DNA of 64,000 nt from an uncultured Roseburia sp. (GCA_900550935.1 URUD01000003.1:1-64000), one strand, 5' to 3'. Positions 40,843 to 50,545 are shown, counted from the first letter of the stretch. Translations and numbers: made by a program. Notes: generated from the letters alone by a model not told the origin.

Positions 40843-41708
40843 TTTACATATACTTCCCGGATGCGGTTGGAACTCATCTGGGTATAGATCTGTGTTGTTG
40901 ATATATCCGCATGTCCAAGCATTTCCTGAACCGATTTTAAGTCTGCTCCATTGCTGATCAGATGCGCTGCAAAGGAATGGCGCAGTGTATGTGGTGTGAT
41001 CTCCGCCTGTATCCCCGCCTTTTTTCCATAGGCTTTGATCAGTTTCCAAAAGCCCTGACGGCTCATATCCTGTCCGGTACAGTTTGTAAATAACCAAGGA
41101 CAGTCTTCTTTTTCCACCAGATATGGTCTTCCCTCTTCCAGATACTTTTTCAGCGCATCCCTTGCCACATCTCCAAACGGAACGATGCGCTCTTTGTGTG
41201 CATCCGTACAGGTCAGATATTCCATCTGTAAGTTCAAGTCTGAAACTTTCAAAGAGATCAGCTCAGTCACCCGGATGCCTGTCGCATACAGCAGTTCTAA
41301 CATTGCGCGATCACGCAGTTCCTTCGGACTGTTGCCACAGGGCTGTTCTAATAAAAGTGTTACTTCCTCTGTGGTTAAGATTGCCGGCATCTTCTTTTCA
41401 ATCTTCGGTGCCTTTAACTGCTCTGTCGGGTCTTCGTTGATCCGGTGCTGTTTTTCCATATAATGAAAAAAAGCCTTCATTGAGGCGATGCTTCTGGAAA
41501 TTGTTGCCGGTTTTTTCCCTGATTTTTCCAGATCCATCACATATAACATCAGATGGGTCGGCAGTACAGCATACGCATGGTCCACCCCCTGTCCACGCAG
41601 GAACTCATTCATTTTCCTTAGATCACGCTCATAAGAAACTTCTGTATTGACAGAAGTCTGTTTTTCATTATGAAGATATTGAATAAAATCCTGTATGTCC
41701 TGTGTCAT
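40824..41708 (-). CDS. xerD: Tyrosine recombinase XerD
   Basis: A 294-residue site-specific recombinase that resolves chromosome dimers at dif with XerC. N-terminal SAM-like domain (about 1-85); catalytic residues in ATGIRVTELI (Arg), HTLRHSFAAHL (His-x-x-Arg), LGHADIS (His) and the nucleophile Tyr275 in TTQIYTQ. It lies beside spoIIM and nudF as in Bacillus, which favours the chromosomal XerD over a mobile-element integrase. The stop codon lies in the terminator repeat. Confidence 0.92.
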   Translation of the reverse strand: MTQDIQDFIQYLHNEKQTSVNTEVSYERDLRKMNEFLRGQGVDHAYAVLPTHLMLYVMDLEKSGKKPATISRSIASMKAFFHYMEKQHRINEDPTEQLKAPKIEKKMPAILTTEEVTLLLEQPCGNSPKELRDRAMLELLYATGIRVTELISLKVSDLNLQMEYLTCTDAHKERIVPFGDVARDALKKYLEEGRPYLVEKEDCPWLFTNCTGQDMSRQGFWKLIKAYGKKAGIQAEITPHTLRHSFAAHLISNGADLKSVQEMLGHADISTTQIYTQMSSNRIREVYVKAHPRG

Positions 41709-41820
41709 CTCTTTAACCTATCCGTTTCTTTTTTCAAAAATTCGTCGCTCGTCACTTAAGGCAGCACGCTGCCCCACTTCCCCTCATTATAAGCGTAAGT
41801 TTTTAGAAAAGCAATCGCTT

Positions 41821-42372
41821 TTAAAATTTCTTTAAAACTTTTTGCATCAGGACCGGGTTTACCGCCGCTTCTGCCCAGATTCCAACCAAAAACAGTGCAA
41901 AAACAATACTATAACAGAGCACCATCACAACACGCTGCTCCATCCGGTCTCCCATCTGTCTCTGTCTGCACTTTAGCTCATAATATAGCACTATTGTAAT
42001 CAAATAACAGATCCATTGCGGCAGCATCCCAAGTATGACAACGACCAGTCCCTTCCAGCCAAGATTTAAGATCGCAGCCACCTGTAGGATCCCAAACGTA
42101 TATGCCAATGCACACTCCAAAAACAGCAATACATGTTCTGCCCGGAAGAAATGAAATAACACCAGTACCAATCCTGCCCATTTGATGCGGATACCTAAGA
42201 CATGAAACCACAACCGGTTAAGATTCGGAACTGTTTCCACATACTGCCGGATAAAATAAGTATTTAATATCCCATATGTGACAAACAGCTCTCTTCCTAT
42301 GAGATTTGCTGTTACAATCCCAAGAAAGAAAGCTGTTATCCTGACATATCGATTTTCCTTCACGATACGCAC
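41821..42372 (-). CDS. spoIIM: Stage II sporulation protein M
   Basis: A 183-residue integral membrane protein with about five helices, ending in a SpoIIM-like segment with a conserved EAAVNP. In Bacillus SpoIIM works with SpoIID and SpoIIP in engulfment, remodelling septal peptidoglycan. The neighbours nudF (19 bp upstream) and xerD match the Bacillus order, which supports the call although overall similarity in this family is low. The short intergenic stretch to xerD contains a small GC-rich hairpin. Confidence 0.8.
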   Translation of the reverse strand: MRIVKENRYVRITAFFLGIVTANLIGRELFVTYGILNTYFIRQYVETVPNLNRLWFHVLGIRIKWAGLVLVLFHFFRAEHVLLFLECALAYTFGILQVAAILNLGWKGLVVVILGMLPQWICYLITIVLYYELKCRQRQMGDRMEQRVVMVLCYSIVFALFLVGIWAEAAVNPVLMQKVLKKF

Positions 42373-42391
42373 CTAAGACCTTTTTCTTATC

Positions 42392-42946
42392 TTATGCGTT
42401 TTTCTCCTCGTTCAGAAGGTTTTTATAGGCTAAAATTGCTGCTACCGTTTTTGCATCCTGTAAGGTTCCATCGTAGATCATCCGGCACAATTCATCCAGA
42501 TCATATGCCTCAACATCGATAAATTCTCCTTCATCCAGATGCTGTTTTCCCGGCTTTAAGTCTCTCGCCAGATACACATCGATAAACTCATTACAAAATG
42601 CAACCGTTGTCTTTAATGACAATAATTTTTTTAAATTGTTACTGCAATATCCTGTCTCTTCTTCCAGTTCACGGGCAGCACATACCATCGTATCTTCTGT
42701 CACACTGTCTCTGGAACCAGCAGGCACCTCCAATGTCATCCGTTCAATGGCATTGCGGTACTGGCGTACCATAAGGATCTTTCCATCCTCACGCACCGGA
42801 ACAACTGCCGCTGCTCCCATTCTGTGTGAAATGAAATCCCACTCTTCTGTCTTGCCATTCGGAAGTTCCATCGTATCCGTATAGATGTCTAAAATAGCTC
42901 CTTTTCTTAACAACTCACGTTTAATTCTTTTTACCTGCTGATTCAT
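42392..42946 (-). CDS. nudF: ADP-ribose pyrophosphatase (Nudix hydrolase)
   Basis: A 184-residue Nudix enzyme hydrolysing ADP-ribose to AMP and ribose-5-phosphate. The complete Nudix box runs from Gly-Ser-Arg-Asp to REL-EEETGY. The start follows AGGAGG. It is followed closely by spoIIM. Confidence 0.93.
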   Translation of the reverse strand: MNQQVKRIKRELLRKGAILDIYTDTMELPNGKTEEWDFISHRMGAAAVVPVREDGKILMVRQYRNAIERMTLEVPAGSRDSVTEDTMVCAARELEEETGYCSNNLKKLLSLKTTVAFCNEFIDVYLARDLKPGKQHLDEGEFIDVEAYDLDELCRMIYDGTLQDAKTVAAILAYKNLLNEEKNA

Positions 42947-42958
42947 ATTTCCTCCTAG

Positions 42959-43675
42959 TTACCCATGATTTTCCAGCATCCGATATCCCACTCTTGGGAT
43001 CGTTGTTATGTATACTGGGCGCATCGGCATTTTTTCTATTTTTTTCCGGATATTCGTCATATTTACCCGTAAGATCCGGCTGTTATACTCCATATAGGGT
43101 CCCCATATCTTTTCCAACAGCATCTGGTAGGTTACGACGGCTCCGGAATGAAGTGCAAGACATTCTAAAATACGATATTCCACGGGCGAAAAATGGATCT
43201 GTGCTCCCTCTAACGTTACCTGTCGCTTGAAAAAATCGATCTTCAATCCTTCCGCTTCATAACAGATCCGCTCCGATCCCGGCAATCTCTTTCTCAGCGC
43301 ACTGTGGATGCGCGCTTCGAGCTCTTCCCCATAAAACGGTTTGTTCACATAGTCATCCGCTCCGGCATAAAGCGCATTTACCTTATCCGTGTGTGATGAT
43401 TTTCTGGAGATCACGATCACCGGACAACTGTTCCATTTGCGAAACCACCGGATAAAATCCATTCCATCCATATCCGGCAGTTGCAGATCAAGCAGCACAA
43501 TATCCGGACAGATACTGGTGCTAAGTTCCATTCCACTTCTTCCACTGTCCGCCACATACGCCTTGTATTGCCCTCTCCTTGCCAGTTTGCGTAAAAACGA
43601 GGTACTTTCCTCATCGTTATCGATCAACAATACTTTCGCACGGTCACATATTCTATTTTCTTCCAATTCTGACAT
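42959..43675 (-). CDS. OmpR/KdpE-type response regulator (orphan)
   Basis: A 238-residue two-component regulator: receiver domain (VLLIDNDEESTSFLR; phosphoacceptor Asp in IVLLDLQLPDMDG; VNKPF lysine) and a C-terminal winged helix (HFSPVEYRILECLALHSGAV; NMTNIRKKIEKM; GYRML). No histidine kinase is nearby. The frame is open 54 codons upstream through the preceding gene; AGGAGG lies only 1-2 nt before the ATG at 43675, so a slightly later start (TTG, 43666) is possible. Confidence 0.88.
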   Translation of the reverse strand: MSELEENRICDRAKVLLIDNDEESTSFLRKLARRGQYKAYVADSGRSGMELSTSICPDIVLLDLQLPDMDGMDFIRWFRKWNSCPVIVISRKSSHTDKVNALYAGADDYVNKPFYGEELEARIHSALRKRLPGSERICYEAEGLKIDFFKRQVTLEGAQIHFSPVEYRILECLALHSGAVVTYQMLLEKIWGPYMEYNSRILRVNMTNIRKKIEKMPMRPVYITTIPRVGYRMLENHG

Positions 43676-43701
43676 TCCTCCTGTAGCATAAATCTGTTGT
43701 T

Positions 43702-44142
43702 TTAATTTACTGCTACAGGTATTCTCTTTTTCCCGTCTCCCCGATGGATATAGCATATGTTCTGCCACAGTGTCGTCCGGCATTGTAACAGTCTGTCCCC
43801 AAGGCCGCGAACCGTTATCTGTGGCAGCAGAAGCCATGCAAACCAGACTGCAAGCAGGACGAGTAACGGATTTCGATTCACTGTCATCGTCTTTAACATC
43901 TGCTCTGCCATGCGAAGTTGTCCAAACACGATCGTTCTGGCATCGTTTTTGCTTAAGATATCTGCCACTACCACAAGTGAACCTGCTGACAGACGATCAC
44001 CGCTTTCTTTCTGTAATACCGTCATCGTATTTTCGGTATGGATTGCCGATGGTGTCTTCTGTGGCAGTTTCCATGCAAAAAGCAAAATGCCAACGAAAAC
44101 GATCACTGCAAATACAGCACTTATTTTTGTTTTTCCATTCAT
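43702..44142 (-). CDS. Small membrane protein of unknown function
   Basis: A 146-residue protein with an N-terminal membrane helix (ISAVFAVIVFVGILLFAW), an outer middle part (SAGSLVVVADILSKNDARTI) and a second hydrophobic helix (NPLLVLLAVWFAWLLL), ending in a basic tail. I do not recognise the family. It lies between rny and the response regulator gene, 26 bp before the latter, so the two may be co-transcribed and it might report to the regulator; that is only inference. AAGGAGG is 11 nt before the ATG. Confidence 0.6.
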   Translation of the reverse strand: MNGKTKISAVFAVIVFVGILLFAWKLPQKTPSAIHTENTMTVLQKESGDRLSAGSLVVVADILSKNDARTIVFGQLRMAEQMLKTMTVNRNPLLVLLAVWFAWLLLPQITVRGLGDRLLQCRTTLWQNICYIHRGDGKKRIPVAVN

Positions 44143-44204
44143 CTGCCACAACACCTCCTTTTCTTTTTCTATTGTAATTTCGGTCTAAAAAAAAGTCAAT
44201 AGAA

Positions 44205-44244
44205 ACAAAAAAGACCATCACACACTTTTGTATGTATGATGGTC
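44205..44244 (-). terminator. Terminator of rny
   Basis: An 8-bp stem GACCATCA/TGATGGTC with a 16-nt loop followed by TTTTTT on the minus strand. Confidence 0.85.
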
Positions 44245-44270
44245 TCTCTTCCTTCATTATCGCTCACTCA

Positions 44271-45818
44271 TTATTTTGCGTAATCAGTTACTCTGGATTC
44301 ACGGATCACATTTACTTTGATCTGACCTGGATATTCCAATTCTGCCTCAATCTGTTTTGAGATATCACGGGCAAGTAATACCATATCTGCATCACTTACC
44401 TGCTCTGGAACAACCATAATACGAATCTCTCTACCTGCCTGAATAGCAAAGGATTTTTCTACTCCCTTAAATCCATTGGAGATATCCTCTAACTGTTTTA
44501 ATCTGTTTGAATATGTTTCAAGTGTCTCTCTTCTGGCACCTGGTCTTGCCGCACTGATAGTATCAGCGGCCTGTACGATACATGCAATTAAAGATTCTGG
44601 CTCTACATCGCCATGATGTGCTTCTACAGCATTGATGATGATCGGTGCCTCTTTATATTTTCTACATAAATCCACACCAATCTGGATATGAGATCCTTCC
44701 ATCTCGTGATCGACGGATTTTCCGATGTCATGTAACAGACCTGCACGCTTTGCAGTTCTGACATCAACGCCAATCTCTGCTGCTAACAGTCCAGAAATCT
44801 GTGCTACTTCAATAGAATGTTTTAATGCGTTCTGACCATAACTTGTCCTGAACTTCATTCTACCAAGCAGGCGAACCAGCTCCGGATGAATACCATGAAC
44901 ACCAACCTCTAATGTTGCTGCTTCACCCTCTTCCCGGATCATAGTCTCTACTTCTTTCTGAGCCTTTTCAACCATTTCCTCAATTCTAGCCGGATGAATA
45001 CGTCCGTCTACAATTAATTTTTCCAAAGCAATTCTGGCTACTTCACGTCTGATCGGATCAAATCCGGATAAAATAACTGCCTCCGGTGTATCATCAATGA
45101 TCAGATCCACACCCGTCAATGTTTCCAGTGTACGGATATTACGACCTTCACGTCCGATGATACGTCCTTTCATCTCGTCATTTGGAAGCTGTACAACCGA
45201 GATTGTTGTCTCAGCGACATGGTCTGCTGCACATTTCTGAATGGCAGTAACCACATACTCCTTCGCTTTTTTGTCCGCTTCCTCTTTTGCTTTGTGTTCC
45301 ATTTCTTTGATCAATTTTGCAGTATCAATTTTTACATCTTCTTCAACAGTCTTTAAGAGATATTCCTTTGCCTGTTCGGAGGTCAGACCGGAAATCCGCT
45401 CCAGTTCCTGAATGCGCTCCTCGTTGAGTTTTGCGACCTTTTCTTTCTGTTTGTTGATTTCTTCTTCTTTGGCAGCAAACCCGGCTTCACGTTTCTCAAT
45501 GGCTTCGAGCTTTCTGTCCAGATTTTCTTCTTTCTGAACAACACGACGCTCGCTTCGCTGGATCTCAGCTCTACGCTCTTTGACTTCTTTGTCTAATTCA
45601 TTTTTTACACGAATAGACTCTTCTTTCGCCTCAAGTGTAGCCTCGCGCTTCTTGGTCTCTGCTGCTTTTACCGCTTCATCAATGATCTCACGAGCCTTTT
45701 CATCTGCATTGCCGATCTTAGACTCTGTTACCTTTTTGTGATAGGCAGTTGTTATAAAATAAACAGCCACCGCGGTAATAACAAAAGTAACAACAACAGC
45801 AATCACTGTCGTTCCCAC
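44271..45818 (-). CDS. rny: Ribonuclease Y
   Basis: A 515-residue membrane-bound endoribonuclease that initiates mRNA decay. N-terminal membrane helix (VIAVVVTFVITAVAVYFI), long coiled coil (about 30-200), KH domain (GRIIGREGRNIRTLE) and HD domain with LLHDIGKSVDHEMEGSH. Length is typical. It has its own promoter 75 bp upstream. Confidence 0.97.
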   Translation of the reverse strand: MGTTVIAVVVTFVITAVAVYFITTAYHKKVTESKIGNADEKAREIIDEAVKAAETKKREATLEAKEESIRVKNELDKEVKERRAEIQRSERRVVQKEENLDRKLEAIEKREAGFAAKEEEINKQKEKVAKLNEERIQELERISGLTSEQAKEYLLKTVEEDVKIDTAKLIKEMEHKAKEEADKKAKEYVVTAIQKCAADHVAETTISVVQLPNDEMKGRIIGREGRNIRTLETLTGVDLIIDDTPEAVILSGFDPIRREVARIALEKLIVDGRIHPARIEEMVEKAQKEVETMIREEGEAATLEVGVHGIHPELVRLLGRMKFRTSYGQNALKHSIEVAQISGLLAAEIGVDVRTAKRAGLLHDIGKSVDHEMEGSHIQIGVDLCRKYKEAPIIINAVEAHHGDVEPESLIACIVQAADTISAARPGARRETLETYSNRLKQLEDISNGFKGVEKSFAIQAGREIRIMVVPEQVSDADMVLLARDISKQIEAELEYPGQIKVNVIRESRVTDYAK

Positions 45819-45899
45819 AAGGGCACCTCCTTATAAAGTTTTCATTGTACTATAACATAAAAACAATTTTCGTTATCTGTCATAAATTACAACATATAA

Positions 45900-45928
45900 A
45901 TTTTATGCTATTTCGATAGTTATGTCAA
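45900..45928 (-). promoter_or_regulatory. Promoter of rny
   Basis: TTGACA, 17 bp, TAAAAT on the minus strand. Confidence 0.8.
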
Positions 45929-46002
45929 GTAGATAACTGTTCAATATGCCTAATATTGCATTTTTCTTTTCTCAAAATACTACATATTGTGCAAAATATC
46001 CC

Positions 46003-46623
46003 CTAAGCCTCTCTTTCTGCCCAGAATCTCATCGCATGTGAAATATCACTGCTCCTGTACCCTCTGCGCATCAGAAACTGGTAAATCCGCTGCTGTTCTT
46101 TTCTGTCACTCTGCTCTGGGTCATAATGCTTCTTTTCCAGCAGGGTCATGATCTTTTGCTGTTCATCTGCACAAAAGACCTCCTCCATCGCCTGAGCTAC
46201 CACCTCGCGGTCGACTCCTTTTGCATACAGATCCATCTGCAGCCGCTGTCTGCTTTTTTTTTCCTGTCCATACCGGATATAATTCTCGGCATATCTGGCA
46301 TCATCAATATAATGATAAGACTTCACGTATTCGATCGCTGCCTCTACACATACTGCGGGATAACCATTCTGTTCTAATTTCTGCCGCAGCTGGCTCTCCG
46401 TCCGGTCCATACGCTCTAACAGGTGCATCGCCCGCTTTTTGGCACGGAGCCCTACGATCTCCCAGAGGATCTGCTCATAGGTCTCTGAAGAAATATATGC
46501 ACCCTCGTGCAATGAAAGTTTGCGTATCTCACCACGGTAAAGCAGCACTTTCTCTCCATTATCAAAGCAGACCTCTGTTTTGGATTTCTCCTTCGGAAGC
46601 ATCTTTACCACCTGAACATCCAT
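46003..46623 (-). CDS. recX: Regulatory protein RecX
   Basis: A 206-residue protein of three-helix repeats (ALHLLERMDRTESQLRQKLEQ; YHYIDDARYAENYIRYGQEKKS; RGYRSSDISHAMRFW). RecX binds inside RecA filaments and limits their activity. It follows recA by 3 bp. Confidence 0.93.
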   Translation of the reverse strand: MDVQVVKMLPKEKSKTEVCFDNGEKVLLYRGEIRKLSLHEGAYISSETYEQILWEIVGLRAKKRAMHLLERMDRTESQLRQKLEQNGYPAVCVEAAIEYVKSYHYIDDARYAENYIRYGQEKKSRQRLQMDLYAKGVDREVVAQAMEEVFCADEQQKIMTLLEKKHYDPEQSDRKEQQRIYQFLMRRGYRSSDISHAMRFWAEREA

Positions 46624-46626
46624 GAA

Positions 46627-47769
46627 TTATTCCTCTGCCTTTTTCGCTGCTTCGGCTGCCTTCTCATCAACTACTGTCTTAATGCTCTTTGCTGCTGGTG
46701 CTTCTGTTTTTTCTTCTTCTGTTTCTTCCTCCGCACCGTCAGTCTTATAGAAATCACGCACCTTTGCCTCGATTTCCTCGCAGACCATCGGATTTTCTTT
46801 CAGATAAGTTTTGGCATTTTCACGTCCCTGACCGATTTTCTCTCCGTTGTACGCATACCATGCACCTGATTTATTGACTACCCCACTGTCCGCTGCCAGA
46901 TCAAGGATATCTCCCTCACGTGAGATACCCTGGCCAAACATGATATCAAACTCTGCCTCACGGAATGGCGGTGCCACTTTATTTTTCACGATCTTGACAC
47001 GGGTACGGTTTCCTACTACCTCACCGCCCTGTTTTAACGCTTCAATCCTTCTGACATCCAGACGAACGGAAGAATAGAATTTTAATGCACGTCCACCAGT
47101 GGTTGTCTCTGGATTACCAAACATTACACCAACCTTTTCTCGCAGCTGGTTGATGAAAATTACGATACAGTTGGACTTGCTGATGACCGCAGTCAGTTTA
47201 CGGAGTGCCTGACTCATCAGTCGTGCCTGAAGTCCAACATGCGAATCACCCATATCTCCGTCGATCTCTGCCTTTGGAACCAGTGCTGCAACGGAGTCTA
47301 CGATCACGATATCGACCGCGCCGGAACGTACCATTGTTTCTGTGATCTCCAGTGCCTGCTCTCCGCAGTCCGGCTGTGAAATATAGAGATTATCAATATC
47401 TACTCCGATGTTCTTTGCATAAACCGGATCCAGTGCATGCTCTGCATCAATAAATCCTGCAATACCGCCACGTTTCTGCACTTCTGCCACGCAATGAAGT
47501 GCCACTGTCGTCTTACCACTGGACTCTGGTCCATAGATCTCTATGATCCTGCCCTTTGGCAATCCACCTAAGCCAAGTGCGATATCAAGACTTAAAGAAC
47601 CGGTCGGGCTCGTCTCTACATTCATGTGTGCGGAATTGTCTCCGAGTTTCATAATAGATCCCTTGCCATACTGCTTCTCAATCTGTGAGATGGCTGCATC
47701 CAGTGCTTTTAACTTGTCACTCTTTGCTGCATTTATTTCCTTATACTTATCTTCTCTTTCTTTTGCCAT
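46627..47769 (-). CDS. recA: Recombinase RecA
   Basis: A 380-residue recombinase with Walker A GPESSGKTT, VIVDSVAALVPKAEIDG, INQLREKVGVMFGNPETTTGG and a Glu-rich C-terminal tail (EEETEEEKTEAPAA). It drives homologous recombination and triggers LexA self-cleavage. A LexA box and a good promoter lie directly upstream. Confidence 0.99.
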   Translation of the reverse strand: MAKEREDKYKEINAAKSDKLKALDAAISQIEKQYGKGSIMKLGDNSAHMNVETSPTGSLSLDIALGLGGLPKGRIIEIYGPESSGKTTVALHCVAEVQKRGGIAGFIDAEHALDPVYAKNIGVDIDNLYISQPDCGEQALEITETMVRSGAVDIVIVDSVAALVPKAEIDGDMGDSHVGLQARLMSQALRKLTAVISKSNCIVIFINQLREKVGVMFGNPETTTGGRALKFYSSVRLDVRRIEALKQGGEVVGNRTRVKIVKNKVAPPFREAEFDIMFGQGISREGDILDLAADSGVVNKSGAWYAYNGEKIGQGRENAKTYLKENPMVCEEIEAKVRDFYKTDGAEEETEEEKTEAPAAKSIKTVVDEKAAEAAKKAEE

Positions 47770-47783
47770 TGTTTTCCTCCACG

Positions 47784-47797
47784 CGAACTTATGTTCG
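47784..47797. promoter_or_regulatory. LexA (SOS) box of recA
   Basis: CGAACTTATGTTCG matches the Gram-positive LexA consensus GAAC-N4-GTTC exactly. It lies just downstream of the transcription start. Confidence 0.92.
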
Positions 47798-47810
47798 TTT
47801 TTCTGTTCTA

Positions 47811-47839
47811 ATAGTATTATAAATTGTCTTTCTTGTCAA
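47811..47839 (-). promoter_or_regulatory. Promoter of recA
   Basis: TTGACA, 17 bp, TACTAT on the minus strand. Confidence 0.82.
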
Positions 47840-47990
47840 CACATTGTTTTTACTTTTCAATATTTTGGATATGATCGGTGAACCTACCGAAATATGATCT
47901 GTCTCATATTTGTAAAAAGAAACGAAACGATATGGTTTCATCAGGATTTGTTTACATTTGCCATTTTAGCACATTAACAGATTGCCTGCA

Positions 47991-48023
47991 AGAGAAAAAA
48001 ATCCAGACCGCAGTCTGGATTTT
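47991..48023 (-). terminator. Terminator of the SGNH/MBOAT operon
   Basis: An 11-bp stem AAAATCCAGAC/GTCTGGATTTT with a 4-nt loop and a T run on the minus strand. Confidence 0.88.
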
Positions 48024-48026
48024 TCC

Positions 48027-48977
48027 CTACTCCATCTTCAACCCTTCCATACAGCCAGTATCCAGATAGATTTCCTGTATTTTTTCATTGAACTGTTCCT
48101 GTGAGTCGTACCCATCTCCAAAATGCACACCATCCACGAATTGTTTTTCCGAATAAAAATGGATCATGGAAAAATAATCCGGAAAATACGCATCCAACCC
48201 GGTACGTTCAAATTCTTCCTTTAATAACTGTTTCTGCTCATGCCTTAAATCATTATCTGCCAGCGGATCCGGCAGTAAATACAGTGCAATATTTCTCGCC
48301 TCACACATTTCGTGCATTTTTGTCAGGTAAAGGATCGTCGTATCGGACAATTCGCCATACTCCGCGTGAGTCGGTGTCTCTTCTCCATACTTTTCTTTTA
48401 AATAATTCAAGTACAGTTTTCTCGCCGGATTGGAATCCCCGATGATCTTTGCCACCTCGGGCTGTAGTGCCCACGCACCAAACAAGTCTGACATTTCATC
48501 GATCGTTTCTTTTTCCAGATTGTTTAATGCCCCGATCCTCGTAAATGGAACCACGACATACTGGTATCCATATGTGATATCAATTTTACTTTCCAGTGCA
48601 TCCAGACCGACGATCACATAAACATCCGTCACATTCTCATGTGCTTTTAAAAACTCATTTAACAGCAGATACTGTCCCACCATCGTCAGTCCACGGTTAT
48701 TTCCCACGATACAATAATCATCGTTATATTCCTGCAAATGATTGAACATCTGATTGCAGACACTGTCTCCTAAGATCAGCTTTGTGTCTGAATTCTGTTC
48801 CTGCACATGATCAATATAACCTTCTGTTTCCCCTTTTCCTGCCGGATATTCTCCACTCATCGTCCAAAGCGCAACCTTTTCCCGATAGCTGTCCTTTGCA
48901 GACAGGACAAAAAAAAGTAACAGGATAACACCCAATATCATACAGAGCAACAGGCTCTTTCTAATTAGCTTTGCCAT
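48027..48977 (-). CDS. SGNH-like exported protein, partner of the MBOAT acyltransferase
   Basis: A 316-residue protein with one N-terminal membrane helix (LLLCMILGVILLLFFVL) and an outer SGNH/DltD-like domain: GDSVCNQM carries the Ser nucleophile, GLTMVGQYLLL follows, and VDGVHFGDGYDSQEQ gives the distal Asp/His-type region. It lies 9 bp after an MBOAT gene, the pairing used in O-acetylation of envelope polymers. The polymer is unknown. Confidence 0.75.
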   Translation of the reverse strand: MAKLIRKSLLLCMILGVILLLFFVLSAKDSYREKVALWTMSGEYPAGKGETEGYIDHVQEQNSDTKLILGDSVCNQMFNHLQEYNDDYCIVGNNRGLTMVGQYLLLNEFLKAHENVTDVYVIVGLDALESKIDITYGYQYVVVPFTRIGALNNLEKETIDEMSDLFGAWALQPEVAKIIGDSNPARKLYLNYLKEKYGEETPTHAEYGELSDTTILYLTKMHEMCEARNIALYLLPDPLADNDLRHEQKQLLKEEFERTGLDAYFPDYFSMIHFYSEKQFVDGVHFGDGYDSQEQFNEKIQEIYLDTGCMEGLKME

Positions 48978-48986
48978 TGTATCCTC

Positions 48987-50480
48987 CTAAAACTGGAAAT
49001 AAATAAATTCTGCCGCAGCACCGCCAAATTCCTGAATGATCAGCAGACAAAAGCCGGTCAGCAAAACAACATAACAGGTCCACCGAACCAGCACATTCCG
49101 CTTACAGAACCATTCCCTGATATGCACTCCGTGCTCATGTAATATTCCCACAATAAGTAAAACAATAACCGCAAAAAACAGTCTGTATAACTGGACTAAT
49201 GACAATCCTGTCGTATAAGTGGTCAAATTGAGCAGCTGTTCCGGCACACTCGGACTGCACATATGTCTTAAGATTGCAACTGCCTGCGAAACGCTCTCTG
49301 CCCGAAAAAACAGCCACGCCAGATCACACAGGAAAAACGTAATGATCATCTGCCCCAGTTTATATAGTTTCCATGTATCTTTGATATGTAAAAACTGCCG
49401 TAATCGTGTTCGATACGGCAGGGTCACCGCTCCGATCACCTGATAGGCTCCATGCAGCCCGCCCCACAATACGTAGGTCCAGTTTGCACCGTGCCATAAC
49501 CCACTTACCAGAAATGTGATCATCAGATTGCAATAGGTTTTTAACTTGCTACAACGGCTGCCGCCAAGCGGAATATACACATAATCACGGAACCAGGTAG
49601 AAAGACTGATGTGCCAGCGACGCCAGAAATCTTTAATACTGGTAGCAAAATACGGCTGTCTGAAATTATCCATCAGACGAACGCCAAGCACCTGCGCTGC
49701 ACCGATCGCAATATGACTGTAACCGCTGAAATCACAATAAATCTGTATCGCAAAGAAAACCGTTGCCACTACCAGCGCACCGGACGAATATTCCCAGTAA
49801 TTGTCATACATCTTATTTACATAGATTGCAGCAGTATCTGCGATCCACATTTTTTCAAAGAAGCCCCATAGCATGAGCAACAGACCATTTCTTGCTCTCT
49901 CATAATCAAAATCTTTTGGCTCTCCAAGCTGATTAAGCAAATTTTTACTCCGCTCGATCGGTCCGGCAACCAGCTGTGGAAAAAAGGACACAAACAACGC
50001 ATATTTTGCAAAGTTTTCTTCTGCCTGTACATCGCCCCGGTACACATCGATCAGATAGCCCAGTGCCTGAAACGTGTAAAATGAAATTCCAACCGGAAGG
50101 ACCAGACTAAACGCTGTACTGATGGATAGCGAAGAACCGATCAGCTGCAAAAAACGGTTGATATTATCCCGGGTAAAATCCAGATATTTAAACAGCAGTA
50201 AAATACCAATGATAAGCCCCGCACAGACCACAAAAAAACGTCGTTTTCTTTTTGCAAGAGCCGCCTCATCTTCCCCTGTCATACGTGCAAGTGCTTTCCC
50301 TCCAAGGAAACTGAGTAACGTGATGCCAAATATCAAAATGGCATACTTTGCATTCCAACACATATAAAAATAATAGCTCGCCACTAACAGCCACATCTGC
50401 CGCAGTTTTTTGGGGATGATATAATAAACCCCTATGACGACCGGGAAAAATATTAAAAATTCAAATGAATTAAAAAGCAT
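48987..50480 (-). CDS. MBOAT-family O-acyltransferase (AlgI/DltB-like)
   Basis: A 497-residue polytopic protein. Motifs: NRFLQLIGSSLSISTAF, YCDFSGYSHIAIGAAQVLG, NFRQPYFATSIKDFWRRWHI, WFRDYVYIPLGGSR and the conserved His in GLWHGANWTYVLWGGLHG. Such proteins pass acyl groups across the membrane to a partner that modifies polysaccharide or teichoic acid. GAGGAG fixes the start at 50480. Confidence 0.94.
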   Translation of the reverse strand: MLFNSFEFLIFFPVVIGVYYIIPKKLRQMWLLVASYYFYMCWNAKYAILIFGITLLSFLGGKALARMTGEDEAALAKRKRRFFVVCAGLIIGILLLFKYLDFTRDNINRFLQLIGSSLSISTAFSLVLPVGISFYTFQALGYLIDVYRGDVQAEENFAKYALFVSFFPQLVAGPIERSKNLLNQLGEPKDFDYERARNGLLLMLWGFFEKMWIADTAAIYVNKMYDNYWEYSSGALVVATVFFAIQIYCDFSGYSHIAIGAAQVLGVRLMDNFRQPYFATSIKDFWRRWHISLSTWFRDYVYIPLGGSRCSKLKTYCNLMITFLVSGLWHGANWTYVLWGGLHGAYQVIGAVTLPYRTRLRQFLHIKDTWKLYKLGQMIITFFLCDLAWLFFRAESVSQAVAILRHMCSPSVPEQLLNLTTYTTGLSLVQLYRLFFAVIVLLIVGILHEHGVHIREWFCKRNVLVRWTCYVVLLTGFCLLIIQEFGGAAAEFIYFQF

Positions 50481-50516
50481 GTTTAACTCCTCTTTCAAGC
50501 ACAAAATACCATTATG

Positions 50517-50545
50517 ATTGTATCGTTCCGCCTGTGAATTGTCAA
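50517..50545 (-). promoter_or_regulatory. Promoter of the MBOAT operon
   Basis: TTGACA, 17 bp, TACAAT on the minus strand, 36 bp before the start codon. Confidence 0.8.

Noticed and set aside
40824..41708. Tyrosine recombinase as the integrase of a mobile element
   Set aside because: Neighbours spoIIM and nudF match the conserved chromosomal xerD locus; no att sites, phage or conjugation genes are nearby.
42959..43837. 54-residue N-terminal extension of the response regulator
   Set aside because: The extension reads through the 3' end of the preceding gene in another frame and has no domain character; the receiver domain begins soon after the ATG at 43675.
46221..46625. 134-codon open frame on the + strand over recX
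   Set aside because: Antisense shadow of recX; no supporting signals.
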